Positions 7,929 to 16,775 of a DNA stretch of 64,000 bases are shown in pieces. Source of the DNA: Chryseobacterium sp. MA9 (GTDB taxonomy: Bacteria > Bacteroidota > Bacteroidia > Flavobacteriales > Weeksellaceae); NCBI RefSeq assembly GCF_024399315.1, contig NZ_CP075170.1:4340001-4404000 (forward strand), in the 5' to 3' direction. How positions within the stretch are numbered: the first letter of the stretch is position 1; each line of letters starts with the position of its first letter. The translations under genes and the position numbers were made by a program. Below the pieces are notes generated by a model, which made no database searches, was not told the DNA's origin, and was given only the letters and a program-made list of their open reading frames with translations.

Positions 7929-8255
7929 AGTTTTTTGATTTTTATTTCTTTTTATTTTGTTAATTTTTTTATTGAATTTATATCATTCGCATCAAAGATA
8001 ATTAAAATGAAAAAGTCTATAAAATTAGTTATTTAAATAAAGAAAATTTACTTGTTGAGTTGAAGGCTTTGTGGTAGCATGATTGTTGCTGTTTGTACAA
8101 AAAAAACATACTTTTTTTAAATTTTCATATATAATATTTGAATAAATTTAACTAATTTTATAATTCAATGTTATTTGATTTATGAACCTTTAACTGATTA
8201 TTTTTTAGTTTTTGGTCTTGTTAGTTGAATTAATAAAAATTGCAAACCATTATAT
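7929..8255. other. A/T-rich intergenic region with divergent promoters expected
   Basis: 327 bases between the divergent secreted-protein gene and the metalloprotease gene. It must hold both promoters, but I find no clean TTG-N20-TAnnTTTG pair. TTAGTTTTTGG at about 8206-8216 is a near match for a plus-strand -7 element. No ORF or repeat is evident. Confidence 0.4.
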
Positions 8256-10493
8256 ATGAAAATTAAACAATTATTTTATCTGGGGATATTTGTTATATCC
8301 ATTTCCTCAGGGAAAGCACAGGACTTTTTTACAGTGATCAGTGAGAGGTCCATCAAAGCAGATCCTAAAAACAGGACCGTACAACCGGAAAAGTCATTGA
8401 CCTATACATTGGACGTGGCTGGAATGAAAAGTTATTTTAATTCGGTTCCGGAATTGAAGGACAGCGACCGTAAAGATAACGCACCCATTATTGTGCTGCC
8501 AATGCCTGACGGTAAGAAAGCGAAATTCAGAATCTGGAAATCTTCGGTAATGGCTCCTGGATTAGCCAGCCAGTTTCCACAGATTATAACTTTTACAGGG
8601 CAGGGAATTGATGACCAATATGCTACTATAAAACTTGATTTTACCGAGCTTGGCTTCCACGCGCAGATAAAATCTGTGGTAGCTGGTGATACTTACATTG
8701 ATCCTTATGCAAAACAGGATATTAACAATTATATCATTTATCAAAAAAGTGACTTAATTGACAAAAATCCAAGATCGTGCGGAGTAAAAGATGAGGACGA
8801 TTCTCCGCTGGGAAAAAAAAACGCTCAAAAAACCGTAAGTCCAAGCGTAGGAACTCAAATTAGAGTTTTTAGGTTTGCTGTGGCTTGTACCAATCAGTAT
8901 GCAAAAGCGGCAACAGGCTCAGCAACACCTACTGTTGCCCAGACTTTGTCAGCGATTGTAACTTCTGTAAACAGAGTAAATGGAGTGTATGAGCAGGAAG
9001 TAGCTTCAAGATTGGTATTAGTGGATAATGAAACCAATGTAATCTTTACAAATTCTGCAACAGATCCTTTTACCGGAAATGATAGTGCCGGTACATTAAT
9101 TAATGAAAGCCAGACTCAGATTGATGCATTGATCGGAAACGCCAATTATGACATCGGACATACCTTCAGTACCGGAGGAGGTGGATTAGCAGGACTGGGA
9201 GTAATCTGTAACAATTCCAATAAAGGTAGAGGAATTACCGGTTCCCCTAACCCTGTTGGCGACCCTTATGATATTGATTATGTAGCTCATGAAGTAGGGC
9301 ATCAGTTTGGTGGTCCACATACTTTTAATGCAACTACAGGAAGCTGTGGGGGAGGAAACCGCAGTGCTGCCAACGCTGTAGAACCCGGAAGCGGAATTAC
9401 CATTATGGCGTATGCAGGAATCTGTGGAAGTACCAATAACTTAGCTGCTAACAGTATTCCTACTTTCCATACCAAATCATTCCAGTCTATTACAGCGAAA
9501 GTTCAGTCAACAACATGTCAGGTGACAATTCCTTCTAACAATTTTCCGCCTTCTGTAAATGCCGGAGGTGATTTTACCATACCTAAGAGTACGCCGTTTA
9601 GATTAGAAGGATCTGCTACAGATATAGATAACAATCCACTTACTTACAGCTGGGAACAAAATGATGTGGGACCGGCAGGTGATTGGAATGCTCCAACAGG
9701 TAATGCTGCTATATTCAGATCATATGTACCTGTAACCGTTCCTTACAGATATTTCCCAAAACTTACAGACGTGATCAATGGAACCGTATCTAAAGGAGAA
9801 TTTAAGCCATCCTATGCAAGAACCATGGAGTTCAGGCTGACTGTAAGAGATAATAATCCAGGTTGTGCAGGAGTTACTAATGATGATGCTATTATTACCG
9901 TTGATGGAAATTCAGGGCCGTTCAATGTAACAGCACCTACTACAGCTGTAAACTGGGCGGGTAATTCTACTCAGACGATAACATGGGACGTAGCGAATAC
10001 AACTGCTTTCCCTGTAAATTGTGCTACTGTAAATATTTTCCTTTCCACAGATGGAGGTCTTACATATCCTACACTTATCTTAGGCTCCACTGCAAATGAT
10101 GGCTCCGAGACCGTTACCATTCCTAATGTAACGACCACGCAGGCCAGAATTATGGTGGCAGCAGAGACGAATGTATTTTACAATATTAACCCTATTAACT
10201 TTACTATCACTCAGACCTTGGGAGTGAGCGAAACAGCTTCAAATAAAGATGTATTTGTAGTATATCCTAATCCAAGTAAAGGGCTCCTGAATATTAAATT
10301 TACCAATTCAAATGAAGTATATGATATAACAGTATATGATGTAAGCGGAAAATTAGTATTTACCCAGGCTAATAATAAATTGAACCATGATAAAGTAGGT
10401 ACTTTTGATTTGTCACGATTGGTTAAAGGTGATTATCTGATTAAAGTTAAATCTAAGAATATAGAGAAAACAATCAAGTGGATTAAAGAATAA
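8256..10493 (+). CDS. Secreted reprolysin-like metalloprotease with T9SS sorting domain
   Basis: 745 residues. Signal peptide (about 1-21, ending GKAQ), an N-terminal propeptide-like region to about residue 190, then a metzincin zinc-protease domain with the extended motif HEVGHQFGGPH (near residue 347) and a downstream Met-turn (ITIMAYAG). The C-terminal half has a beta-sandwich region and ends in a type A type IX secretion sorting domain (VYPNPSKGLLNIKF ... KWIKE, last 75 or so residues). It is likely exported through the outer membrane by the T9SS, where the sorting domain is removed. Monocistronic, closed by a bidirectional terminator. Confidence 0.92.
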   Translation: MKIKQLFYLGIFVISISSGKAQDFFTVISERSIKADPKNRTVQPEKSLTYTLDVAGMKSYFNSVPELKDSDRKDNAPIIVLPMPDGKKAKFRIWKSSVMAPGLASQFPQIITFTGQGIDDQYATIKLDFTELGFHAQIKSVVAGDTYIDPYAKQDINNYIIYQKSDLIDKNPRSCGVKDEDDSPLGKKNAQKTVSPSVGTQIRVFRFAVACTNQYAKAATGSATPTVAQTLSAIVTSVNRVNGVYEQEVASRLVLVDNETNVIFTNSATDPFTGNDSAGTLINESQTQIDALIGNANYDIGHTFSTGGGGLAGLGVICNNSNKGRGITGSPNPVGDPYDIDYVAHEVGHQFGGPHTFNATTGSCGGGNRSAANAVEPGSGITIMAYAGICGSTNNLAANSIPTFHTKSFQSITAKVQSTTCQVTIPSNNFPPSVNAGGDFTIPKSTPFRLEGSATDIDNNPLTYSWEQNDVGPAGDWNAPTGNAAIFRSYVPVTVPYRYFPKLTDVINGTVSKGEFKPSYARTMEFRLTVRDNNPGCAGVTNDDAIITVDGNSGPFNVTAPTTAVNWAGNSTQTITWDVANTTAFPVNCATVNIFLSTDGGLTYPTLILGSTANDGSETVTIPNVTTTQARIMVAAETNVFYNINPINFTITQTLGVSETASNKDVFVVYPNPSKGLLNIKFTNSNEVYDITVYDVSGKLVFTQANNKLNHDKVGTFDLSRLVKGDYLIKVKSKNIEKTIKWIKE

Positions 10494-10509
10494 AAATAGA
10501 TTCACTAAA

Positions 10510-10545
10510 ATAAAAAGGCTGTCTTCAATTGAGGACAGCCTTTTT
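10510..10545. terminator. Bidirectional terminator
   Basis: AAAAAGGCTGTCTTC pairs with GAGGACAGCCTTTTTT around a short loop (one wobble). It separates the converging metalloprotease and symporter genes. Confidence 0.9.
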
Positions 10546-10565
10546 TATTTTTTTATAAAGATTGA

Positions 10566-12125
10566 TTAAACAACTCTTAAATAGTTTTTGTTTTTTACCA
10601 GCCACAGACCAATAAAAGTCAGCAATCCGTTAAGAACAATCAATTCCACACCGATTTTGTAATCGGTATAAGTTGTAACTGCAAGGTTGATCAGATAAGT
10701 GAGTACAGGTGCTAAAATAGTCACAGCAAGGATGGAGTATTTTCTGGAGATCTGAAACTTCGTGAAAATTCCAAAAGCAAAAAGGCCTAAAAGCGGTCCA
10801 TAAGTATATCCGGCAATTTCCATGATCAGATAAACAATAGATTTGTCATTTAATGCTTTGAAAACCATGATAAGGATAAAGAAAACTACTGTGAAAATCA
10901 AATGCACTTTCATACGAAGGCGTTTCTTCTCTTTTTCAGTTTTGGTTTTATCTTCATTAAGGTTTAATAAGTCTACACAATACGAGCTTGTTACAGCTGT
11001 TAAAGCACCATCAGCAGAAGGGAATAATGCTGAGATCAATCCGATAATGAAAATAACAGAAATTGTCATTGGGAAATATCCCTGAAGTGATAAAGCCGGG
11101 AAAAGGTCGTCTCCCATTATATTTTTAATATTTCCTGCAGTATCTTTAAATCCGAAAATATTCGTTACAGTTTCAGATTTTAGTGTTCCATATTCTGCTC
11201 CGTGCTGCAATGCAAAAAGGTATAATAATCCTCCCAGGAATAAGAATGCAAGGTTCACGATAAGAAGTGTTCCTGCAAAAGTCAGCATGTTTTTCTTTGA
11301 ATTCTGAAGATTATCTACAGAGATATTTTTCTGCATCATTTCCTGATCCAGCCCTGTCATAGCAATTGTAATAAAAATTCCGCCGAGAATTGTTTTCAGG
11401 AAAAAGGTTTTGGAATTAGGATCAAAATTGATGAAATGAGTATAGTTTTTCTGTTCCAGAATAGTATAAGCTTCCCCAAATGATAAATTCAGGTTTGATA
11501 AAATATAAACGATACATGCAACAAGACTGATAATCATAAAAGAAGTCTGCAGTGTATCTGTAATGACAATCGTCTTTACACCCCCTTCAAAGGTATACAG
11601 AAGTACCATCAGCAAAAGAACAAGAGAAGTTACCCAAAACGGAACTCCCAGCCCTTCCAGTAAAAATATCTGTAAAACATTCACCACCAGGTATAATCTT
11701 GCTGTAGCACCAATTGCCCTTGAAATAATAAAAAAGATAGAACCAATCTTATGAGCTTCCACATTGAATCTTTTCCCCAGATAGGTATAAATAGACGTCA
11801 GGTTCATCTTATAATAAAGCGGGAGCAGTATTGCTGCAACAATAAAATATCCGATGAAAAACCCGATTACCATCATGTAGTACTCAAAACCTCCGTAGAT
11901 ATATTCGGAACCGGTCATCTTTCCTACCGTACCCGGAACAGAAATAAAAGTAACCCCGCTTAAGCTGGTTCCTATCATCCCAAATGCAACGAGCCACCAT
12001 TTACTCTTTTTGTTACCGATAAAAAATGACTGGTTATCAGAATTCCGGCTGGTGAAATAAGAAATCACCAAAAGGCCGATAAAATAGATGAAAACAAATA
12101 GCAAAAGGATAGTTCCTGAATTCAT
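10566..12125 (-). CDS. Sodium:solute symporter family transporter
   Basis: 519 residues with about 13 predicted membrane helices spread over the whole length. The N-terminal half contains the SSS family signature region (FGMIGTSLSGVTFISVPGTVG near residues 48-68, and the Gly-rich helix LSFGEAY... follows later). Members co-transport sugars, amino acids, sialic acid, proline or other solutes with sodium; the substrate cannot be told from sequence. A -7-like TATATTTG (minus strand, 12153-12146) lies about 20 bases upstream of the ATG, giving a short leader. Monocistronic. Confidence 0.92.
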   Translation of the reverse strand: MNSGTILLLFVFIYFIGLLVISYFTSRNSDNQSFFIGNKKSKWWLVAFGMIGTSLSGVTFISVPGTVGKMTGSEYIYGGFEYYMMVIGFFIGYFIVAAILLPLYYKMNLTSIYTYLGKRFNVEAHKIGSIFFIISRAIGATARLYLVVNVLQIFLLEGLGVPFWVTSLVLLLMVLLYTFEGGVKTIVITDTLQTSFMIISLVACIVYILSNLNLSFGEAYTILEQKNYTHFINFDPNSKTFFLKTILGGIFITIAMTGLDQEMMQKNISVDNLQNSKKNMLTFAGTLLIVNLAFLFLGGLLYLFALQHGAEYGTLKSETVTNIFGFKDTAGNIKNIMGDDLFPALSLQGYFPMTISVIFIIGLISALFPSADGALTAVTSSYCVDLLNLNEDKTKTEKEKKRLRMKVHLIFTVVFFILIMVFKALNDKSIVYLIMEIAGYTYGPLLGLFAFGIFTKFQISRKYSILAVTILAPVLTYLINLAVTTYTDYKIGVELIVLNGLLTFIGLWLVKNKNYLRVV

Positions 12126-12145
12126 GCTTGATTTTTAAATTTTAG

Positions 12146-12153
12146 CAAATATA
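12146..12153 (-). promoter_or_regulatory. -7 promoter element for the symporter gene
   Basis: TATATTTG on the minus strand fits TAnnTTTG and lies 21 bases before the ATG. No convincing -33 TTG is visible. Confidence 0.5.
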
Positions 12154-12246
12154 TAAAAAAGATCAGTCGTGAATCATGAATTTGAAATACTGTTGGTTTC
12201 AAAACAAATTATGATTATGAATTTGCTTTACAGTCTGTATTTGCAT

Positions 12247-12283
12247 AAAAATAAAAAACCTTCCAGAGAGATCTCTGAAAGGA
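12247..12283 (-). terminator. Terminator of the redox/stress operon
   Basis: On the minus strand, CCTTTCAGAGA pairs with TCTCTGGAAGG (one mismatch) and is followed by TTTTTTATTTTT. It lies 27 bases past the stop of the last operon gene. Confidence 0.85.
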
Positions 12284-12309
12284 TTGTATTGTAAGGGTGG
12301 AAACAGTGG

Positions 12310-12597
12310 CTAATTCACTAAAACATCCTGAAGTTCCTCACTTTTCTGGAAACTTGCCTTAGCAAAAGGGCAGAGGGGAATAATCTTTTTTTCATTTTTT
12401 CTGGCAAAATCTACCGCTGCCAGAAGCATTTCCTTGCCTACACCTTTTCCGTTGTAGGCTTCTTCCACCTCGGTATGGTCTATAATAAATCTTTCTTCTC
12501 CGGCCCAGGTATATGTCATTACTCCTGCGCGTTTTCCATCTATGAAAGCTTCAAAACTTCCGTGTTTCTCGTCGTTGTTTTGTTTTACTTCGATCAT
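12310..12597 (-). CDS. GNAT-family N-acetyltransferase, YjdJ-like
   Basis: 95 residues, the compact single-domain YjdJ-type GNAT fold. The acetyl-CoA loop is YNGKGVGKEML (about residues 47-57), and the family's hallmark IPLCPFAKASF lies near residue 77. Substrate unknown. It is last in a tight operon; the OsmC gene ends one base upstream. In E. coli and others, yjdJ sits beside yjdI, and both are present here, separated by osmC. A second, related protein is encoded at 15304-15627 at the head of the same operon. Confidence 0.9.
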   Translation of the reverse strand: MIEVKQNNDEKHGSFEAFIDGKRAGVMTYTWAGEERFIIDHTEVEEAYNGKGVGKEMLLAAVDFARKNEKKIIPLCPFAKASFQKSEELQDVLVN

Positions 12598-12598
12598 G

Positions 12599-12994
12599 TT
12601 ATGAGAATTTAGTTAGTATTTCTATGTCGTTGGTTAATATTTTATGAACCGGGCATGCATCAGCGATGGTGTGCAGTCTTTTCAGCTGCTCATCATCCAG
12701 GATACCTTCAAAGCTGATGTCTCTTTTGAAAACCGCTCTTTTTGTTAATGGGAAATTTTCAAGCTCTACTTCTACATTGATGTTTTCTACATCCCATTCC
12801 TTTCTTTCAATATACATTCTCAATGTAGCTGCTGTACAGCTTGCCAATGAGGTAGCCAGAATTTCCATTGGGTTAAGACCTTTGTTCTGTCCGCCTTTAT
12901 CAATCGGTTCATCCGTAATGATCTTATTTTCGCCGGCTGTTACTTCTGTATAATATTTTGTTTTTCCTAAACTTGCTTTTACCGTTACCGCCAT
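12599..12994 (-). CDS. OsmC family protein
   Basis: 131 residues covering a complete OsmC/Ohr fold. The two conserved cysteines are visible: GLNPMEILATSLASCTAATL (about residues 39-58) and DACPVHKIL (about 112-120). Family members reduce organic hydroperoxides through the Cys pair with a thiol donor, although some OsmC-like proteins have other roles. Its ATG overlaps the last base of yjdI's stop codon (TAATG) and its stop is one base from the next gene, so it sits inside a translationally coupled operon. Confidence 0.93.
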   Translation of the reverse strand: MAVTVKASLGKTKYYTEVTAGENKIITDEPIDKGGQNKGLNPMEILATSLASCTAATLRMYIERKEWDVENINVEVELENFPLTKRAVFKRDISFEGILDDEQLKRLHTIADACPVHKILTNDIEILTKFS

Positions 12995-13212
12995 TATTTT
13001 TCTGTATTGAATTTATAACTTAATGCACCTGAAGGGCATTGGTCTATCTGTGTTCTGAGTTCTTCCGGGCTTGCATTTTCTGCTTTTATCCAAGGTCTTT
13101 CTTTTGGATTATAGACTTTGGGAAGCAATTTTACGCATACAGCCGAGTGGATACACTTTTGAGGCTGCCAGATGACGGTGATGTTACCGTTGGGATATTC
13201 GTGTGTTTCCAT
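12994..13212 (-). CDS. yjdI: (4Fe-4S) mono-cluster protein YjdI
   Basis: 72 residues, a single-domain YjdI protein. Three to four conserved Cys are visible: PQKCIHSAVCVK near residues 17-28 and DQCPSGALSY near 57-66, which fits the family's mono-cluster binding pattern. Function is not established; it commonly sits with yjdJ-type acetyltransferases and OsmC proteins. One base separates it from the TMEM175 gene upstream, and its stop overlaps the OsmC start. Confidence 0.92.
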   Translation of the reverse strand: METHEYPNGNITVIWQPQKCIHSAVCVKLLPKVYNPKERPWIKAENASPEELRTQIDQCPSGALSYKFNTEK

Positions 13213-13213
13213 A

Positions 13214-13792
13214 TCAATTTTCTTTTAATGATTTTTCGATTCTTCTGTCCGGAATCAGCCATATGAGAGCCACGATATAATAAAAACCTATGGCAATATA
13301 AGGATAAAAAAATGAAGTGGCGATTCCCAGAACATAAAATACAATAGAGATATATTCCTTATATTTTGAATGAATGGCTTCTTTCAGCTTTGAATCTTCT
13401 CCTTCGCACCGGATAATGACATGCTCCAGAATAGTATAGGCAATTGCCGCCATAATGAGTCCGATACCATACACAGCTACAGGATTTTTAGCAAAACCGG
13501 TGGTTCCTATCCATTCCGTAGCAACAGGCATCAGAGAAAGCCAGAAGAGCAGATGGAGATTGGCCCAAAGAATGCTGCCATTTACTCTTTTTACTGTCTG
13601 AAACAAGTGATGATGATTGTTCCAGTAGATTCCTACATAAATAAAACTGAAAATATAAGCCAGAAACTTAGGAAGGAGAGGTTTGAGACTGGCCCAGCTA
13701 TTTCCTTCCGGTACTTTCAATTCTAGTACCATAATGGTGATAATAATAGCAAGGACACCATCACTGAATGCCTCTAATCTTCCTTTAGTCAT
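13214..13792 (-). CDS. TMEM175 family potassium channel-like membrane protein
   Basis: 192 residues with about six hydrophobic helices. The first carries the FSDGVLAIIITI motif (residues 9-20), the diagnostic FSD signature of TMEM175/DUF1211 proteins, which in bacteria assemble as tetrameric potassium-selective channels. Inner membrane. Its first codons overlap the last eight bases of the FMN reductase gene, so it belongs to the same operon. Whether it conducts ions here is inference from family. Confidence 0.88.
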   Translation of the reverse strand: MTKGRLEAFSDGVLAIIITIMVLELKVPEGNSWASLKPLLPKFLAYIFSFIYVGIYWNNHHHLFQTVKRVNGSILWANLHLLFWLSLMPVATEWIGTTGFAKNPVAVYGIGLIMAAIAYTILEHVIIRCEGEDSKLKEAIHSKYKEYISIVFYVLGIATSFFYPYIAIGFYYIVALIWLIPDRRIEKSLKEN

Positions 13793-14324
13793 TCGCTTTA
13801 ACCTGATTTTTAAAGTTTTGTATTTTAGCCTTCAGATCATTCAGCATATCCGGATTGATGACTCCGCTTTCCATATCAAAATTTTCATAAAACTTAGGCA
13901 GTGAAAAAGTATCCTTGATATCTGCTGCAAACTGTGGGAAAAATGTTTTTGCCGTATTCATTACATTTCCGCCGCCATAGCCTCCTGGAGAGGTGCTCAT
14001 CAGAAGCATCGGTTTATTCTGAAACACTTTTACATTAATCCTTGAAGACCAGTCAAAAAGATTTTTAAACGCTGAGCTGTAAGAACGGTTGTGTTCCGCA
14101 AGGGAGCAGATAATCACATCACATTCTTCAATAGCTTTCAAAAACTGATGAGCTTCATCCGGGAAACCTTTCTTTTCAAGGTCTACAGAAAAAACGGGCA
14201 TAGTAAAATTGTTGAGGTCAATCAGATTGATTTCCTCATCCTGAAAATCTTTCAGAACAAATTTTACCAGTTCTCTGTTGATAGAAGTGGAAGATGTACT
14301 TCCGGCAAATGCTAATATTTTCAT
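13785..14324 (-). CDS. NADPH-dependent FMN reductase family protein
   Basis: 179 residues, flavodoxin-like fold. The N-terminal FMN phosphate loop is AFAGSTSSTSINRELV (residues 5-20), and the later SPGGYGG (about 110-116) fits the family. Members transfer electrons from NAD(P)H to FMN or quinones/chromate. It follows a pirin gene by 21 bases and overlaps the next gene. In this operon it may recycle flavin or reduce quinone-like electrophiles (inference). Confidence 0.9.
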   Translation of the reverse strand: MKILAFAGSTSSTSINRELVKFVLKDFQDEEINLIDLNNFTMPVFSVDLEKKGFPDEAHQFLKAIEECDVIICSLAEHNRSYSSAFKNLFDWSSRINVKVFQNKPMLLMSTSPGGYGGGNVMNTAKTFFPQFAADIKDTFSLPKFYENFDMESGVINPDMLNDLKAKIQNFKNQVKAND

Positions 14325-14345
14325 GTTTGATAATCTGAACTGAAA

Positions 14346-15245
14346 TTATTTTCTGTTTAAAATAGCCTTAGGAAGCGGAACGTATTCATTTTCATCGCCC
14401 GGAACCAAAGGAAATGCTTCATGATTCTGGTCATTCCAGTTTACTTTTGCCTGATCCAGTAATTCCTTATCAGAATTAACGAAATTCCAGAAGATAAAAC
14501 GTTCTTCATCGAATGGCTCGCCTCCGAAAAGATAAACTGTTCCGTTTTCGCTCATATCGAATTCGCAAAGCTTAGTATCTTTAGCAATCATCAGCTGTTT
14601 TGAACCATAGGAATTTCCTTCTGTGGTAACAGTTCCATCCAGAACATACATTGCCGCTTCTCCATACAGATCTTTTCCAATGCTTATTTTCTTAGCTTCT
14701 TTTGTTTTTATTTCGATAAAAAATAACTTGCTGTGTACAGGAACCGGAGATGTTCTGCCAAATGCTTCACCGGCAATTAATTTATACTGAATACCATCTT
14801 CTTCCCAAACCGGAATCTCATCTGCTTCAATATGATGAAACGTAGGTTCTGACTGTTCAAGGTGCTTCGGAAGCCCTACCCAGATCTGGAATCCGTGAAG
14901 TCTTTTATCTGTGTGTCTTAAATATTCAGGAGTTCTTTCTGAATGTACAACTCCTTTTCCGGCAGTCATCCAGTTCACAGCGCCCGGTTTTATCTCAAGA
15001 GCACTTCCAATGCTGTCTCTGTGGAAAATAGAGCCTTCCAGCAGATAAGTTAACGTAGATAAACCGATATGCGGATGTGGAGGAACATCAAGGTTCTGGT
15101 AATCCTTTAATTCTGAAGGTCCCATGTGGTCGATAAAAACGAAAGGGCCAACTGCTCTTTTCTCACGGAAAGGAAGAAGTCTTCCTACCAGGAAATTTCC
15201 GATATCTGCTGCTTTTTCTTCTATAATAAGTCCAATATTTGACAT
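14346..15245 (-). CDS. Pirin family protein (operon copy)
   Basis: 299 residues, two cupin domains. The N-terminal metal site is visible as PHPHIGLSTLTYLLEG and continuing to HRDSIG, with the second part WMTAGKGVVHSE (about residues 92-103). Bacterial pirins bind iron and some act as quercetin dioxygenases, while others modulate central metabolism; the specific role is unknown. It is followed 21 bases on by the FMN reductase. A second pirin is encoded upstream at 15758-16633, so two paralogues lie within 2.5 kb. Confidence 0.92.
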   Translation of the reverse strand: MSNIGLIIEEKAADIGNFLVGRLLPFREKRAVGPFVFIDHMGPSELKDYQNLDVPPHPHIGLSTLTYLLEGSIFHRDSIGSALEIKPGAVNWMTAGKGVVHSERTPEYLRHTDKRLHGFQIWVGLPKHLEQSEPTFHHIEADEIPVWEEDGIQYKLIAGEAFGRTSPVPVHSKLFFIEIKTKEAKKISIGKDLYGEAAMYVLDGTVTTEGNSYGSKQLMIAKDTKLCEFDMSENGTVYLFGGEPFDEERFIFWNFVNSDKELLDQAKVNWNDQNHEAFPLVPGDENEYVPLPKAILNRK

Positions 15246-15303
15246 GATGATGTGATACTTTTTTTAATGTTATTTAAATAAACTGAGTGATTCTGCTGAA
15301 GGT

Positions 15304-15627
15304 TTAAAGCTTGTCATATCCTTCAAATTTCTCATCTACGATACGTTTCCATTCAGGATGCTTCCTGATAAAAGCAAAAACATAAGGACAGAATGGAAGA
15401 AGCTTTTTCCCGCTTTCTTCAATATAATTCAGGGTTTTCTCTACCACAGCAGCTGCTGCACCTGTTCCCGCCAGTTCAGGATCTGCCTCAGTGTGTACCA
15501 AAGCAATCTGATGTGCTGTCTCACGGTAATCTATAAATGCATAATTTCCGTTGAACTCTATTTTAAATCTTTTTTCGGTTTTTACGAGAGGTATATTTTC
15601 AAATTCTGGTTTCATAATATTTTGCAT
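15304..15627 (-). CDS. GNAT-family N-acetyltransferase, YjdJ-like (second copy)
   Basis: 107 residues, YjdJ-type. ELAGTGAAAAVVEKTL forms the acetyl-CoA loop (about residues 51-66), and LLPFCPYVFAFI (about 76-87) corresponds to IPLCPFAKASF in the operon's last gene. Likely first in the operon running to 12310; 58 bases separate it from the pirin. The start is either Met1 or Met5 (MKPEF). Substrate unknown. Confidence 0.88.
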   Translation of the reverse strand: MQNIMKPEFENIPLVKTEKRFKIEFNGNYAFIDYRETAHQIALVHTEADPELAGTGAAAAVVEKTLNYIEESGKKLLPFCPYVFAFIRKHPEWKRIVDEKFEGYDKL

Positions 15628-15665
15628 TAAGGGGCTGTTTTCTTCAATAAACAGAATTAAAAGTT

Positions 15666-15700
15666 AAACCTTCCAGGTTGTCAAAACCAGGAAGGTTTGT
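15666..15700 (-). terminator. Terminator of the second pirin gene
   Basis: AAACCTTCCAGG pairs with CCAGGAAGGTTT (one mismatch) around a nine-base loop, between two minus-strand genes. It separates the upstream pirin from the operon. Confidence 0.75.
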
Positions 15701-15757
15701 TATTATATAAAGTTAATAAAAAAGGAATTATCTAAGATTAAGATAAATTTAATTCTT

Positions 15758-16633
15758 TTAATCTTCCAGGTATCCGAACTTTCCGGTATTGAAATCCTCA
15801 AAAGCTTGCATGATTTCCTCTCTGGAATTCATTACAAAAGGGCCGTGAGGATAGATAGGTTCATTGATAGGCTCACCGCTGATGATCAAAACTACAGTGT
15901 CTTCTTTTGCTTCAATAGTGAAAGTTTCACCTTCATTTTTAAACAATGTAAAATGATCAGCCTTCACCGTTTCTTCACCATTGATGATAATACTTCCTTC
16001 AATAACCAAAGCAGCGGTATTGAAATGAGGCGGAAAATTAAAATCAGCTTTTCCACCTGCTTTAAGTTTGGCGTTCATCATATGAACCGGAGTAAAAGTA
16101 CTTGCAGGGCCTTTATGACCGTCATATTCGCCGGCAATTATTTCTACGAAACCATTTTCACCTAAATCTACTCTTTCCATTTTAGAGTTTTCAATAGCTT
16201 GATATTTCGGGCAGCTCATTTTGTCTTTTGCGGGAAGATTCACCCAAAGCTGAACCATCTGGAAAATCCCTCCTTCTTTTGCCCATGCCGTTTCATGGTA
16301 TTCTTTATGAAGAACTCCTTTTGCTGCGGTCATCCATTGAACGTCACCTTCTCCTATAACGCCGCCGCCGCCAGCGCTGTCATGATGTTCTACTTTTCCA
16401 CTATACGCTATTGTTACTGTTTCAAAACCTCTGTGCGGATGAACTCCAACTCCTCTTGGTCTGTCGGAACCATTGAAATGAAATTTTGAATTGTAATCAA
16501 GCATAATAAACGGGTCCATTCTTTTCATATCCAATCCAGGTACTCCCGGAATGAAATTGTGAACCCTGAATCCATCGCCTACAAAGTGTGCAGGTCTTGG
16601 AGATACTACGATTTCTATTTTTTTAGTTGCCAT
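15758..16633 (-). CDS. Pirin family protein
   Basis: 291 residues from the start MATKKIEIVV; a longer in-frame start 51 bases upstream would put the -7 element inside the coding region, so the shorter form is chosen. N-terminal cupin metal ligands are seen in PHRGFETVTIAYSG and EHHDSAGGGG, and WMTAAKGVLHKE follows. The C-terminal cupin begins near residue 170. Probably an iron-binding pirin of the quercetinase-like type; substrate unknown. A -7 element TAATTTTG (16661-16654) lies 20 bases upstream of the ATG. Confidence 0.9.
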   Translation of the reverse strand: MATKKIEIVVSPRPAHFVGDGFRVHNFIPGVPGLDMKRMDPFIMLDYNSKFHFNGSDRPRGVGVHPHRGFETVTIAYSGKVEHHDSAGGGGVIGEGDVQWMTAAKGVLHKEYHETAWAKEGGIFQMVQLWVNLPAKDKMSCPKYQAIENSKMERVDLGENGFVEIIAGEYDGHKGPASTFTPVHMMNAKLKAGGKADFNFPPHFNTAALVIEGSIIINGEETVKADHFTLFKNEGETFTIEAKEDTVVLIISGEPINEPIYPHGPFVMNSREEIMQAFEDFNTGKFGYLED

Positions 16634-16653
16634 CACATTGTTGATTATGTAAA

Positions 16654-16661
16654 CAAAATTA
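16654..16661 (-). promoter_or_regulatory. -7 promoter element for pirin gene
   Basis: TAATTTTG on the minus strand matches TAnnTTTG, 20 bases before the ATG. It supports the shorter start. No clear -33 TTG was found. Confidence 0.5.
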
Positions 16662-16775
16662 CCATAGTTATATGCGAAAAGCATTGATCTGTGTTAAGTT
16701 CGTAGAAGGTGAAAAGACGAAGTGTAAAGAGTGAAACTGTATATTTGTCCTTTGAAGTTTCATCTTTTTGTGTAT

